Part shown: positions 1 to 6,842 of the stretch, one piece after another | Position numbering within the stretch: position 1 is the stretch's first letter | Layout: each line of letters opens with the position of its first letter | From: Bdellovibrionales bacterium | GTDB lineage: Bacteria > Bdellovibrionota_G > JALEGL01 > JAGRAY01 | Assembly (NCBI GenBank): GCA_020434375.1 | Contig: JAGRAY010000075.1 | Span: 1-8,206, forward strand | Reading direction: 5' to 3' | DNA: 8,206 nt | Translations under genes and position numbers: made by a program | Notes under the pieces: model-generated | The model's database searches: none | What the model was told of the DNA's origin: nothing | Seen by the model: only the letters and a program-made list of their open reading frames with translations

Positions 1-544
1 AAAGTAAACCGTGATCATGGTATTTCTGCCCCTGCAGTTTACCGGAATAGGCCGAAAGTGGCATGGCGCCGTAATTTTTCATGATCCGGGTAACAGCATT
101 TGATTCCGAACCCTGACCCAGATTCATGTTACCCCGGTTTTTGACGAAATATTTGGCTCTCTCAACATACTCCCAGTAAACAGTATGCATTTCAGAAAGC
201 TTTACTTTTTGCCCTGTTATCCGGTAAACTTCCGATTCGATGAACGACGTTCCTGCAAAACACCAGCAGGTTCCGGTAGCACCCTGCGAAAGGGGTTTGT
301 TATGCCAAAGCGATGTATAATTTTCAGGATCGGTTGGGAATTCAAGCCCTGTAAAATCCATCGAAGAGTATTGTTTGGCTGGCTCCTCCCTTTGCCCGAA
401 TTCCCGAATAGCAGGCTGAATACTATCGTAATAAAAAGAGGGTCCACGCTCCGAATAAATAAAAGTATCAGTTGAAGATCTCTTTTGAGCAACCAGGTTG
501 GATGCGAATGCAATAAAAAGTACAAGGGTTAAAAAGTGTTTCAT
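1..544 (-). CDS. Secreted C1-family cysteine peptidase, bleomycin hydrolase/aminopeptidase C type (N-terminal part; runs off left edge)
   Basis: The minus-strand reading frame from ATG at 544-542 stays open for 181 codons to the window edge, so only the N-terminal part is present. Residues 1-20 (MKHFLTLVLFIAFASNLVAQ) look like a signal peptide, so export to the periplasm or surface is expected. The active-site block is SQGATGTCWCFAG at residues 86-98: Gln87 fits the oxyanion-hole Gln and Cys93 the catalytic nucleophile of papain-like enzymes. The following GNMNLGQGSESNA (138-150) resembles the conserved stretch after the Cys helix in bleomycin hydrolase/PepC proteins. The catalytic His and Asn lie beyond the edge. 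Family members are thiol aminopeptidases or peptidases; secreted versions are common in Bacteroidota. No Shine-Dalgarno precedes the ATG, which is usual in that phylum. The gene is divergent from the one at 745. Confident of the family, not of substrate. Confidence 0.88.
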   Translation of the reverse strand, partial: MKHFLTLVLFIAFASNLVAQKRSSTDTFIYSERGPSFYYDSIQPAIREFGQREEPAKQYSSMDFTGLEFPTDPENYTSLWHNKPLSQGATGTCWCFAGTSFIESEVYRITGQKVKLSEMHTVYWEYVERAKYFVKNRGNMNLGQGSESNAVTRIMKNYGAMPLSAYSGKLQGQKYHDHGLL

Positions 545-744
545 AATCAGAATTTTTTGAATGAAAGGTTAAAAGTATGAAATGTGCGCTTGTGGACATA
601 ATTTGTCATAAGATGAACGGTAATTTAAAATGCTTATAAATAAATACAGCCCATACAATACTACATATCAACATCTTACACAAGTTGGCATAGATATGGT
701 TCAGATCATGATACCAATTTAAACACATAAAAACAATTTATACC

Positions 745-1248
745 ATGAAGACACTAACGTTACTCCTGCTGATTCCGGCTACCTTTTGGATTCAGCAAAC
801 AACTGCCAGCACTACCCTTGATTTGCCCATCGGAAATGTGTATGAAAATCCGGTTGCAATTTTATCCGAACTCAGCGGAACAAAAACACCTATTTTACTG
901 GGAGATGATAATAATCCCGGTAAGTCAGATGCTACCAACGATAGAGACACCGTTGTGATTGATCTGGCTGAAATTGTGATTACCAGTCCGTTTCCGTCAA
1001 ATTCAGCCGATTCTATTCTTGAGCAGGTACCTTATCCGGTTTTTGCCCAGGAAGAAGGGCTTGAAGGAGGGGTAATCCTCAGATTTTCTTTTGACCCTGA
1101 AGGCAAGATCCACGTGCTCGAATCAAATGCCACCGATTACCGGCTTGAAAACTATGTGATTGGCCGGGTTGAAAATCTTCAACCAAAACGTTGTATGGTT
1201 GAAATCGGAAAAGATTATTATATAAAATTCATTTTTAAACTATTATAA
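745..1248 (+). CDS. Small secreted protein with TonB C-terminal-like domain
   Basis: This is a 167-residue protein whose first ~22 residues (MKTLTLLLLIPATFWIQQTTAS) form a probable signal peptide. A low-complexity middle follows, then residues ~95-165, where the pattern VPYPVFAQEEGLEGGVILRF and then FDPEGKIHVL resembles the start of TonB C-terminal domains (YP..A...GieG.V...F.vd.dGk). Unlike a true TonB it lacks an obvious retained membrane anchor and a Pro-rich periplasm-spanning linker, so it is probably a periplasmic protein using this fold rather than an energy transducer. Such short proteins are frequent in Bacteroidota and mostly uncharacterised. The ATG has no Shine-Dalgarno (upstream is A/T-rich), consistent with that phylum. 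It stands alone between a divergent peptidase gene and a terminator ~120 bases past its stop. The domain call rests on pattern only. Confidence 0.72.
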   Translation: MKTLTLLLLIPATFWIQQTTASTTLDLPIGNVYENPVAILSELSGTKTPILLGDDNNPGKSDATNDRDTVVIDLAEIVITSPFPSNSADSILEQVPYPVFAQEEGLEGGVILRFSFDPEGKIHVLESNATDYRLENYVIGRVENLQPKRCMVEIGKDYYIKFIFKLL

Positions 1249-1367
1249 CTGTATGCCGGTTATGCCTGGATCATGTGGCCATAAATCGCAAGTTTACACC
1301 GGCAATGCAAGTTTAAATGAGTCAACATTTCTTTTCTACCCACTATATTCCTCTTCATGATCATTTT

Positions 1368-1399
1368 CCCCCGGCTGATTGCCGGGGGTTTTCTTTTTT
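1368..1399 (+). terminator. Rho-independent terminator
   Basis: A perfect 8-bp stem, CCCCCGGC (1368-1375) and GCCGGGGG (1381-1388), encloses the 5-base loop TGATT and is followed directly by TTTTCTTTTTT (1389-1399). It lies ~120 bases after the stop of the 745-1248 gene and ends that transcript before the helicase gene. The upstream run of only four T's (1364-1367) makes it mainly a plus-strand terminator. Confidence 0.9.
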
Positions 1400-1409
1400 G
1401 GTATTTTCG
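1379..1409 (+). promoter_or_regulatory. Possible Bacteroidota-type promoter (-33 TTG, -7 TATTTTCG)
   Basis: TATTTTCG at 1402-1409 is close to the Bacteroidota -7 consensus TAnnTTTG. A TTG at 1379-1381 sits 20 bases upstream, a plausible -33 spacing. The start codon follows 13 bases after the -7 box. The -33 element overlaps the terminator's 3' arm, and the match is imperfect, so this is tentative. If correct, it belongs to the left-hand (Bacteroidota-like) side of the chimeric gene. Confidence 0.3.
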
Positions 1410-1422
1410 TTGAAAGTTTTAT

Positions 1423-3576
1423 ATGTCGTTCACAGTTTATAAATCATCGGCAGGTTCGGGAAAAACCTTCACACTCGTGAAGGAGTACATCAACCTTGTT
1501 TTGGCTGATCCTAACAGATACAGGCATATACTTGCCATAACATTTACAAATAAAGCGGCCAACGAAATGAAAGAACGCGTTGGCCATTTGCTCCCATCGT
1601 ACGGTCAACCACGATGGATTGGAACCTTTCACTCGACTTGTCTAAGAATTCTCAAGGAATTTCATGAAAAACTAGGCTACATTAAAGATTTTTCGATCTA
1701 TGACGATTCCGACCAGATCTCTTTGCTAAAGAGGGTGATCGCGAATCTCAATCTGGATCCAAAAAAATATTCTCCTAAGCTTGTCCGCTTTCATATTGAC
1801 CGTGCAAAAAACGAGACCATTGATATTTTGGACTATTTGGAGCATGAGGTGGTCGTAGGCGACACGACCTTAGATATCGTTCAGCATTACCAAAAAGCTC
1901 TTTTAGCCAATCAAGCAATGGATTTTGGAGACCTCCTGGGGAAAACCCTTCAACTTTTAAATGAAAATTCCGATGTGCTTCGCACATTACAAAATAGATG
2001 GACGCGACTTTTAATCGATGAATATCAAGATACGAACGTCATCCAGAAACTTCTCATTCAAAAACTTGCAGGAAATCAGGGCATTGTTTGTGCGGTCGGA
2101 GATGAGGATCAGTCAATCTATGCTTGGCGCGGTGCACGCGTTGAAAACATGCTAACTTTTCCCGATGATTTTTCTGGTGCCGAAATTATTAAACTTGAGC
2201 AAAACTATCGATCAACCAAAAGAATTTTGGATGCCGCAAATTCGGTGATTCAAAACAACGCGGGCCGACGGGCAAAAACACTTTGGACAGATAACCCCGA
2301 GGGCGATATGATTCTTTTCGATCACGCAGAGGATGACTACGGGGAGTCACGATTTGTATTGGATCAAATTCAAAAAATAACAAACGATCCTCGAAATAAG
2401 ACGTCTGAAATTGCCATTTTCTATAGAACTCACGTGCAATCTCGCCTTCTTGAAGAAGAGTGCAGAAGGAGAAACCAAAATTACACCGTTCTGGGAGGCA
2501 CGCGATTCTTTGATCGCATGGAAATTAAAGATACGCTGGCTTACCTGCGATTCACCCTAAACCCTGCCGATAATATTTCGTTTCTTCGAATCGTGAATAC
2601 CCCCTCCAGAGGGATTGGCAAGCAAACGCTAGAAAACCTAGGACATATTGCCGGTGAAAATGAGCTCTCTATGTTCGACGCCATTTTGAAGATGCCTACC
2701 CAAAAAAAGGCAGAAAAAGCGCTCTATAAATTTCATCAGTGGTTTTTTGGTTTTCGCCAAGACATTGAAAACAAAAAGCCTGAAGAAGTCACTGAAGCAC
2801 TTTTAAAAGAAAGCGGCTATGAAAAAATGCTCGAAAATGAAGGGACGATTGAGGCCGAATCACGCCTGGAAAACCTTCAAGAACTCTTGAGGTCTATGGA
2901 AGAGTTTTCTCAAGAAACGCAAGGGACTCTTGGCGAGTATCTCGAGCGGGTTAGCTTAATTTCAGATACCGACCGTATTCAAACGGGCGCGGCACCCATT
3001 GTGATGATGACCGTTCACAACTCTAAAGGGCTAGAGTTTGACCATGTGTTCATGGTGGGTATGGAAGAAGGCATTTTTCCTCATCAACGTGCCATAGAAG
3101 TTTCTATCCAAGATGAGCTGGAGGAAGAGCGAAGACTTTGCTATGTGGCAATGACGCGAGCACGAAAACAACTCTTCCTGTCTGCTGCGTCTCGAAGGCA
3201 TCTTTATAAGGGCATTCAAAACAACCCTGTTTCTAGATTTGTAGGCGAAATTCCAGACCAGTATCTTGTGCGTTTCCAGCCCCCCGAATCACGGATTCAC
3301 CGCAGCCCTAGATCAGGAAGAATGCGAAGCAGAAGAATAGAAGTAGATGAATTTTTCCAAGAAAGTTATGATGAGAGTTATCATGAGAACTATGACCATG
3401 AGATCTATGAAGGTTACAGACCAGGCACCACTGTCTCACACCCTGAGTTTGGTGAAGGTACAATTAAAAAATGTGAAGGGAACCCCGGTAACTTAAAAAT
3501 TACGGTGCATTTCAAAATGCGTGGTCTTAAAAAACTAGCCCTAAACTTCTGTCAAATTGAAATTATTCAAAGATGA
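1423..3576 (+). CDS. Superfamily 1A DNA helicase, hybrid: AddA/RecB-like N-terminus fused to UvrD/PcrA body with C-terminal Tudor-like domain
   Basis: A 717-residue SF1A helicase, expected to unwind DNA 3'-5' using ATP. Visible motifs: Walker A SSAGSGKT (8-15), motif Ia ITFTNKAANEMKERV (39-53), Ib WIGTFHSTCLRIL (65-77), II LLIDEYQDTN (196-205), III VGDEDQSIYAWRGA (225-238), IV LEQNYRST (258-265), V MMTVHNSKGLEF (528-539) and VI EERRLCYVAMTRAR (568-581). Residues ~664-716 (PGTTVSHPEFGEGTI then KKLALNF) resemble the PcrA C-terminal Tudor-like domain that contacts RNA polymerase, preceded by a Tyr/acidic stretch (647-665). The oddity is the N-terminus. UvrD/PcrA proteins start with a Q motif (LN..Q..A) before Walker A, which is absent here. 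Instead MSFTVYKSSAGSGKTFTLVK matches the start of Bacteroidota AddA/RecB-like helicase-nucleases, which are much longer. The frame is intact throughout. The body is a confident UvrD/PcrA; the whole gene may not exist in any organism. Confidence 0.85.
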   Translation: MSFTVYKSSAGSGKTFTLVKEYINLVLADPNRYRHILAITFTNKAANEMKERVGHLLPSYGQPRWIGTFHSTCLRILKEFHEKLGYIKDFSIYDDSDQISLLKRVIANLNLDPKKYSPKLVRFHIDRAKNETIDILDYLEHEVVVGDTTLDIVQHYQKALLANQAMDFGDLLGKTLQLLNENSDVLRTLQNRWTRLLIDEYQDTNVIQKLLIQKLAGNQGIVCAVGDEDQSIYAWRGARVENMLTFPDDFSGAEIIKLEQNYRSTKRILDAANSVIQNNAGRRAKTLWTDNPEGDMILFDHAEDDYGESRFVLDQIQKITNDPRNKTSEIAIFYRTHVQSRLLEEECRRRNQNYTVLGGTRFFDRMEIKDTLAYLRFTLNPADNISFLRIVNTPSRGIGKQTLENLGHIAGENELSMFDAILKMPTQKKAEKALYKFHQWFFGFRQDIENKKPEEVTEALLKESGYEKMLENEGTIEAESRLENLQELLRSMEEFSQETQGTLGEYLERVSLISDTDRIQTGAAPIVMMTVHNSKGLEFDHVFMVGMEEGIFPHQRAIEVSIQDELEEERRLCYVAMTRARKQLFLSAASRRHLYKGIQNNPVSRFVGEIPDQYLVRFQPPESRIHRSPRSGRMRSRRIEVDEFFQESYDESYHENYDHEIYEGYRPGTTVSHPEFGEGTIKKCEGNPGNLKITVHFKMRGLKKLALNFCQIEIIQR
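1537..1585 (+). other. Predicted chimeric junction within helicase motif Ia
   Basis: Codons 39-53 encode ITFTNKAANEMKERV, a segment shared by AddA/RecB-like and UvrD-like helicases, so two unrelated genes could be joined here without breaking the frame. To the left, protein style, lack of Shine-Dalgarno sequences and Arg codons (none CGA/CGC among 15) point to Bacteroidota. To the right, WIGTFHSTCLRIL and all later genes point to a proteobacterium-like genome with frequent CGA/CGC. The first CGC appears at codon 52. The exact breakpoint cannot be placed inside the shared motif. Confidence 0.7.
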
Positions 3577-3593
3577 ACTCCTAAAATAACAAG

Positions 3594-4262
3594 ATGGATC
3601 GAGATAAAAAAACTCTGGAAAAAACGCTTCCTCCTTCAGAGAAGGAAACAAAAAAACGTCTTATGGATATAGATTTATCTGAAGTCGAACTGGAAGCACT
3701 TGAGCCCTCTTTGAGCAAAAATGATCCGGACCCACCCGCCGGAGAGAATCGTCAAAGAATCATTAAGCAACGCACTGATTCCGTAGTAAGCCAAACACAA
3801 CCCCCATCTGAACCCATTCAACCTCGCCCCATTAAGCCAGCGCAGAACCTTTCTCAAAATTCTGGATGGACCAATAAAAACACCAACACATCGAAAAGTG
3901 GTACGAATGAAAATCTTGGAGGGTTTTTTCACGGCATTCAAACAATGATGTCGGACTTTTTCTCCAGTGACTCTTCAAAAAGCGCAATCAACGAAAACAA
4001 GCTTTTACAAGCCGTAGAAACTTTCGGACCTACGATTTTAATTAGCATTATATTTTTCACCTGGGCGATTTATGATCACAGACAAAGACCTCATATTGAC
4101 GTCGGCACACTCAAGAGCACTATCTTTGTTGAAAGAGCTCTCGATGAGCTCTCAAAAGGACGCAGGTCAAAAGCCAAAAGAATGCTTGGAGAAGCTATCA
4201 AAAACACAACGGATCAGGAACAGGCCCAACGCTTACAAAAAATTCTTAAACAAATTCGATAA
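3594..4262 (+). CDS. Single-pass membrane protein of unknown function
   Basis: I do not recognise a family for this 222-residue protein. Residues 1-60 are charged and contain an acidic patch (MDIDLSEVELEALEPSL, 24-40). Residues ~61-130 are rich in Pro, Gln, Asn, Ser and Thr and are probably disordered. A single hydrophobic segment follows at ~144-160 (FGPTILISIIFFTWAIY), then a basic DHRQR that would favour keeping one side cytoplasmic. The C-terminal ~50 residues (STIFVERALDELSKGRRSKA onward) look helical and could be a short TPR-like hairpin. There is no signal peptide. The ATG lies 17 bases after the helicase stop, without a clear Shine-Dalgarno, so it may be co-transcribed with the helicase. 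Its stop is 8 bases from the convergent methyltransferase stop, with no hairpin between them. Coding status is supported by the open frame and tight packing. Confidence 0.75.
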   Translation: MDRDKKTLEKTLPPSEKETKKRLMDIDLSEVELEALEPSLSKNDPDPPAGENRQRIIKQRTDSVVSQTQPPSEPIQPRPIKPAQNLSQNSGWTNKNTNTSKSGTNENLGGFFHGIQTMMSDFFSSDSSKSAINENKLLQAVETFGPTILISIIFFTWAIYDHRQRPHIDVGTLKSTIFVERALDELSKGRRSKAKRMLGEAIKNTTDQEQAQRLQKILKQIR

Positions 4263-4270
4263 ATTTCAAC

Positions 4271-4915
4271 TCACTTTATTTTCCGCACAAGTTGAATGCC
4301 ATCCCGAATTGTCAGCAACGTATTTTCAACTCTTTCGTCTTTCGCTATCTTTTCATTTAACGAATGTAAAGCATATGTTTCTTCGTCTTGATCACTGTTT
4401 AAGACATTTCCACTCCACAGCATATTATCTAGAAGGATCCATCCACCTTTTGGAATTCGATCAAGTGCAGATTCATAGTAGGCATCATAGTTGAGTTTAT
4501 CCGCGTCGATAAAAACGAAATCCACTTCTTCTTTTTTGATATTTCTGATTGTTTCAAGAGCAGCACCGTTCTTAACCGTTATTTTGTGGCCAAACGATGC
4601 CTTCTTAAAATAGGGTTTTGCAAACTCGATATAGCTCTCATTAATTTCGCAGGTTGTCAGTTTCCCCTTTTCGGTCAAGCCACTGGCCATCCAAAGTGCA
4701 CTGTAGCCCGAGAACATTCCCACTTCTAAAACATGTTTCGCACCAGACATCATAACCATCAGTTTAAGGAACCGACCTTCTAATTTACCCGTTAACATTT
4801 GTGGCATCGACATATGCTCTCGCGTCGCGGCTTCGAGTTCATCAAAGATTGAATCCGTAGAACTTGAATGTTCAACGGCGTAGGATTCGATGGCTTCAGG
4901 AACAATACTAATCAT
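4271..4915 (-). CDS. SAM-dependent O-methyltransferase, class I (caffeoyl-CoA OMT/YrrM-like family)
   Basis: The 214-residue product matches the compact, cation-dependent O-methyltransferases of the COG4122 type, which transfer a methyl group from S-adenosylmethionine to a hydroxyl group. Motif I for SAM binding is VLEVGMFSGYSALWMA (62-77); the acidic residue ending strand 2 is Glu90 in TTCEINESY. The metal/catalytic region is VFIDADKLNYDAYY (134-147) followed by LLDNMLWSG (161-169), where Asp137 and Asp163-Asn164 fit the conserved metal ligands. An in-frame ATG farther upstream (5023) would add 36 residues reaching into ychF. I reject it because the ATG at 4915 has a strong Shine-Dalgarno and gives the usual family length of ~210-220. 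The substrate cannot be read from sequence; bacterial members act on catechols or hydroxylated small molecules. It is divergent from ychF across 56 bases and convergent with the membrane protein gene. Confidence 0.92.
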   Translation of the reverse strand: MISIVPEAIESYAVEHSSSTDSIFDELEAATREHMSMPQMLTGKLEGRFLKLMVMMSGAKHVLEVGMFSGYSALWMASGLTEKGKLTTCEINESYIEFAKPYFKKASFGHKITVKNGAALETIRNIKKEEVDFVFIDADKLNYDAYYESALDRIPKGGWILLDNMLWSGNVLNSDQDEETYALHSLNEKIAKDERVENTLLTIRDGIQLVRKIK

Positions 4916-4921
4916 TGAATT

Positions 4922-4928
4922 CTCCTTT
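4922..4928 (-). promoter_or_regulatory. Ribosome binding site of the O-methyltransferase gene
   Basis: On the minus strand AAAGGAG ends 6 bases before the ATG at 4915-4913. This near-consensus Shine-Dalgarno fixes the start at residue 37 of the longest frame. It also shows that this part of the window uses Shine-Dalgarno initiation, unlike the left end. Confidence 0.85.
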
Positions 4929-4971
4929 CTTTGCTTGTGTTTGTACCACACGTTGGTGTATACCGCACGCC

Positions 4972-6066
4972 ATGAGTCTGAGCTGTGGAATTGTAGGCCT
5001 TCCCAATGTAGGAAAATCAACACTATTCAATGCGCTAACTGCTGCAGGCATTGAGGCCTCAAATTACCCCTTTTGTACGATTGAACCAAATGTGGGTATC
5101 GTTCCCGTGCCAGATCCCAGGCTTAAAAAACTAGCCGACATCTTCAAGCCGCAGTCAATCGTTCCAGCCACAGTTGAATTTGTAGACATTGCGGGTCTCG
5201 TTAAAGGGGCGAGCCAAGGCGAAGGCCTTGGAAACCAATTTTTAGGACACATTAAACAAGTTCAGGCGATTCTTCATATTGTTCGTTGCTTTCAAGACGA
5301 AAATGTCGTGCACGTTCACGGACACGTTAATCCACTTCAAGATATTGAAGTCATTCAAACTGAACTCTGCTTAGCTGATCTGGGTACCGTGGCCAAGGCC
5401 AAGGACCGCTATGCCAAACAACTGAAAACCGGGAAAAAAGACATTCAAACCAAATTAGATGTTTTTGAAAAGATCGAAAAAGGTTTAGGACAAGGTCTTT
5501 CAATTCGAAAGCAAGCTTTGACCTCTGAAGAAGCCATTCATATTCAAGAACTTCATCTTCTAACACAAAAACCAGTGCTTTACGTATGCAATGTTTCTGA
5601 AAACGAACTTCACGAAAAAAATAAGTATGTTCAAAGCGTCGAAAATTTTGCATCGTCAGAGAATGCAGATGTCATTGTTATTTCAGCTAAAGTCGAGTCA
5701 GAAATTTCTGAACTTACCGAAGATGAACGCGAAGCTTTTTTGAAAGACTTGGGTTTGGAAGAATCTGGTCTAAGCAAAATGATTCGGGCCAGTTATCAGC
5801 TTCTAGGACTTCTAACGTTTTTTACAGCAGGGGAAAAAGAGTGTCGTGCTTGGACGATAAAAAGCGGAACTAAAGCTCCTGCGGCCGCAGGAGAAATTCA
5901 CTCCGATATCGAACGAGGATTTATTTGCGCTGAGATCTACGCGATCGAAGAGCTCTTCAAACATAATACTGAAGCCAATGTGCGCGCCAAAGGTTTGATT
6001 CGAACTGAAGGTAAAGCTTATATGATGAATGATGGTGACGTCACACATTTTCGATTTAATGTTTGA
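4972..6066 (+). CDS. ychF: Ribosome-associated Obg-family ATPase YchF
   Basis: The 364-residue protein is almost exactly the length of E. coli YchF (363). YchF/OLA1 is an Obg-family P-loop protein that prefers ATP to GTP, binds ribosomes and affects stress responses. Visible elements: Walker A GLPNVGKST (9-17), YPFCTIEPN (32-40) with Cys35 at the position linked to redox regulation in E. coli, DIAGLVKGASQGEGLGNQF (72-90) as G3/switch II, His114 in NVVHVHG at the position reported essential for hydrolysis, and NVSE (207-210) replacing the GTP-type NKxD. The C-terminal TGS domain shows FFTAGEKECRAWTI (283-296) and MMNDGDVTHFRFNV (351-364). The ATG at 4972 gives the standard MSLSCGIVG start; an upstream in-frame ATG at 4915 adds 19 unconserved residues and is unlikely. 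No clear Shine-Dalgarno precedes 4972. The common pth neighbour is absent. Confidence 0.97.
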   Translation: MSLSCGIVGLPNVGKSTLFNALTAAGIEASNYPFCTIEPNVGIVPVPDPRLKKLADIFKPQSIVPATVEFVDIAGLVKGASQGEGLGNQFLGHIKQVQAILHIVRCFQDENVVHVHGHVNPLQDIEVIQTELCLADLGTVAKAKDRYAKQLKTGKKDIQTKLDVFEKIEKGLGQGLSIRKQALTSEEAIHIQELHLLTQKPVLYVCNVSENELHEKNKYVQSVENFASSENADVIVISAKVESEISELTEDEREAFLKDLGLEESGLSKMIRASYQLLGLLTFFTAGEKECRAWTIKSGTKAPAAAGEIHSDIERGFICAEIYAIEELFKHNTEANVRAKGLIRTEGKAYMMNDGDVTHFRFNV

Positions 6067-6167
6067 TCCTTCTTGAATATAGCACGCTCCCTCCGCTTCA
6101 AAACACTTCGTTGCTAGAAATTTCCGCTTTCCTTTGCATCAAGCTATAGGGTAAAATTAAGGCGTTA

Positions 6168-6842
6168 GTGAAAACCAAAGAGAACAGAGCACACCAGCGC
6201 GTCGATGTAGCGATCGATATTCATGTGCAATCTAATGACAACTCTATTCCCGCAATTTTAAAAAATCTCTCAAAAGCCGGTGCCGGCATTGAATCAAAAA
6301 AGGAACTTGGAGAAAAAAATCAACTCATTGAACTCCTCGTGCCTCTTCCTGGAGATATTCAAGTAACAGTTGTTGCAAAAATTGTTAGAACCGAGATCTC
6401 GAACGATAACTTCTTCTACGGACTTCGCTTTGATCAAATAGAAAAAAATACCCAAAAACATTTACTTAGCCTTATCGAAACCTTAGTTAAGAGCAGCCCT
6501 AAAGATAGACGTAAATATGCAAGGGTCGCGCGCAGAATTCCGCTTCGCTTCAAACAACTTCATGAACTTGAAGCAATCCTGGAAAATATTTCGTTGGGTG
6601 GTATCGCAATGATCACTGAACAACCTCAAACACTGTACGATGAAATTGAAGTATCTATTCCTGATCTAAAGGGCCGAGAATTTTTAATCTTAAGGGGTCG
6701 AGTCATTCGTCAGTCACCTATTTTTGAGTTCAAGAATGTATCCTATGAAATTGGCATTGAGTTTAATCAGTTAAACGATATCGAAAAGAACTGTCTTCAT
6801 GAATTCATTCTTCATATTCTAGAACTAAGAAAGGACTCGTGA
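6168..6842 (+). CDS. Tandem PilZ-domain protein (putative c-di-GMP receptor)
   Basis: A 224-residue soluble protein made of two PilZ domains, the family that binds cyclic di-GMP through RxxxR and (D/N)xSxxG motifs. Domain 1 (~5-108) has RAHQR (7-11) and NLSKAG (33-38). Domain 2 (~113-220) has RKYAR (115-119) and NISLGG (140-145), so both binding sites appear complete. No output domain, signal peptide or membrane segment is seen, so it probably acts as an adaptor through protein contacts. I use the GTG at 6168: AAGG (6159-6162) lies 5 bases upstream, and the first RxxxR at residue 7 leaves no room for a later start. The 101 bases before it show no convincing promoter. The next gene overlaps its stop by one base and encodes a paralogue, so the pair is co-transcribed. 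Partner and pathway are unknown. Confidence 0.9.
   Translation: MKTKENRAHQRVDVAIDIHVQSNDNSIPAILKNLSKAGAGIESKKELGEKNQLIELLVPLPGDIQVTVVAKIVRTEISNDNFFYGLRFDQIEKNTQKHLLSLIETLVKSSPKDRRKYARVARRIPLRFKQLHELEAILENISLGGIAMITEQPQTLYDEIEVSIPDLKGREFLILRGRVIRQSPIFEFKNVSYEIGIEFNQLNDIEKNCLHEFILHILELRKDS
6830..6835 (+). promoter_or_regulatory. Ribosome binding site of the second PilZ gene
   Basis: AAAGGA ends 6 bases before ATG 6842-6844 and only 3 bases before the in-frame GTG at 6839, so it favours the ATG. It lies inside the last codons of the upstream PilZ gene, whose TGA (6840-6842) overlaps the ATG by one base. This arrangement suggests translational coupling. Confidence 0.75.

Noticed and set aside
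217..525. A 102-codon minus-strand open frame overlapping the left-edge gene
   Set aside because: It is a shadow: the adjacent minus-strand frame from 544 encodes a peptidase with signal peptide and active-site Cys motif, while this one has no recognisable features.
1288..1315. Direct repeat GCAAGTTTA at 1288-1296 and 1307-1315 upstream of the terminator
   Set aside because: Only two 9-base copies in an untranslated stretch, with no third copy or associated gene; chance is a sufficient explanation.
4072..4494. 140-codon plus-strand open frame spanning two gene ends
   Set aside because: It overlaps the membrane protein gene in another frame and the methyltransferase antisense, and shows no motif or ribosome binding site.
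4945..4957. Interrupted inverted repeat ACCA-CACGT-TGGT between the divergent methyltransferase and ychF genes
   Set aside because: Arms of only four bases; it could be an operator, but it is too short to claim, and I found no convincing -10/-35 pairs in the 56-base gap.
4915..4971. N-terminal extension of YchF to an ATG at 4915
   Set aside because: It would add residues not typical of YchF, whose start is close to the GIVGLPNVGKST block; the 364-residue form matches the family.
4916..5023. N-terminal extension of the methyltransferase to an ATG at 5023
   Set aside because: The extension overlaps ychF and lacks conservation-like character, and the strong AAAGGAG sits before the internal ATG at 4915.
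5876..5893. Perfect 18-bp palindrome CTCCTGCGGCCGCAGGAG
   Set aside because: It falls in codons for the conserved APAAAGE stretch of YchF, so protein constraint plus Ala GCN codons explains it; no second copy or associated site was seen.
6067..6167. Promoter candidates (TATAGG at 6145, TAAAAT at 6152) before the first PilZ gene
   Set aside because: Neither has an acceptable -35 partner at about 17 bases, so they were not listed as features although a promoter is expected here.
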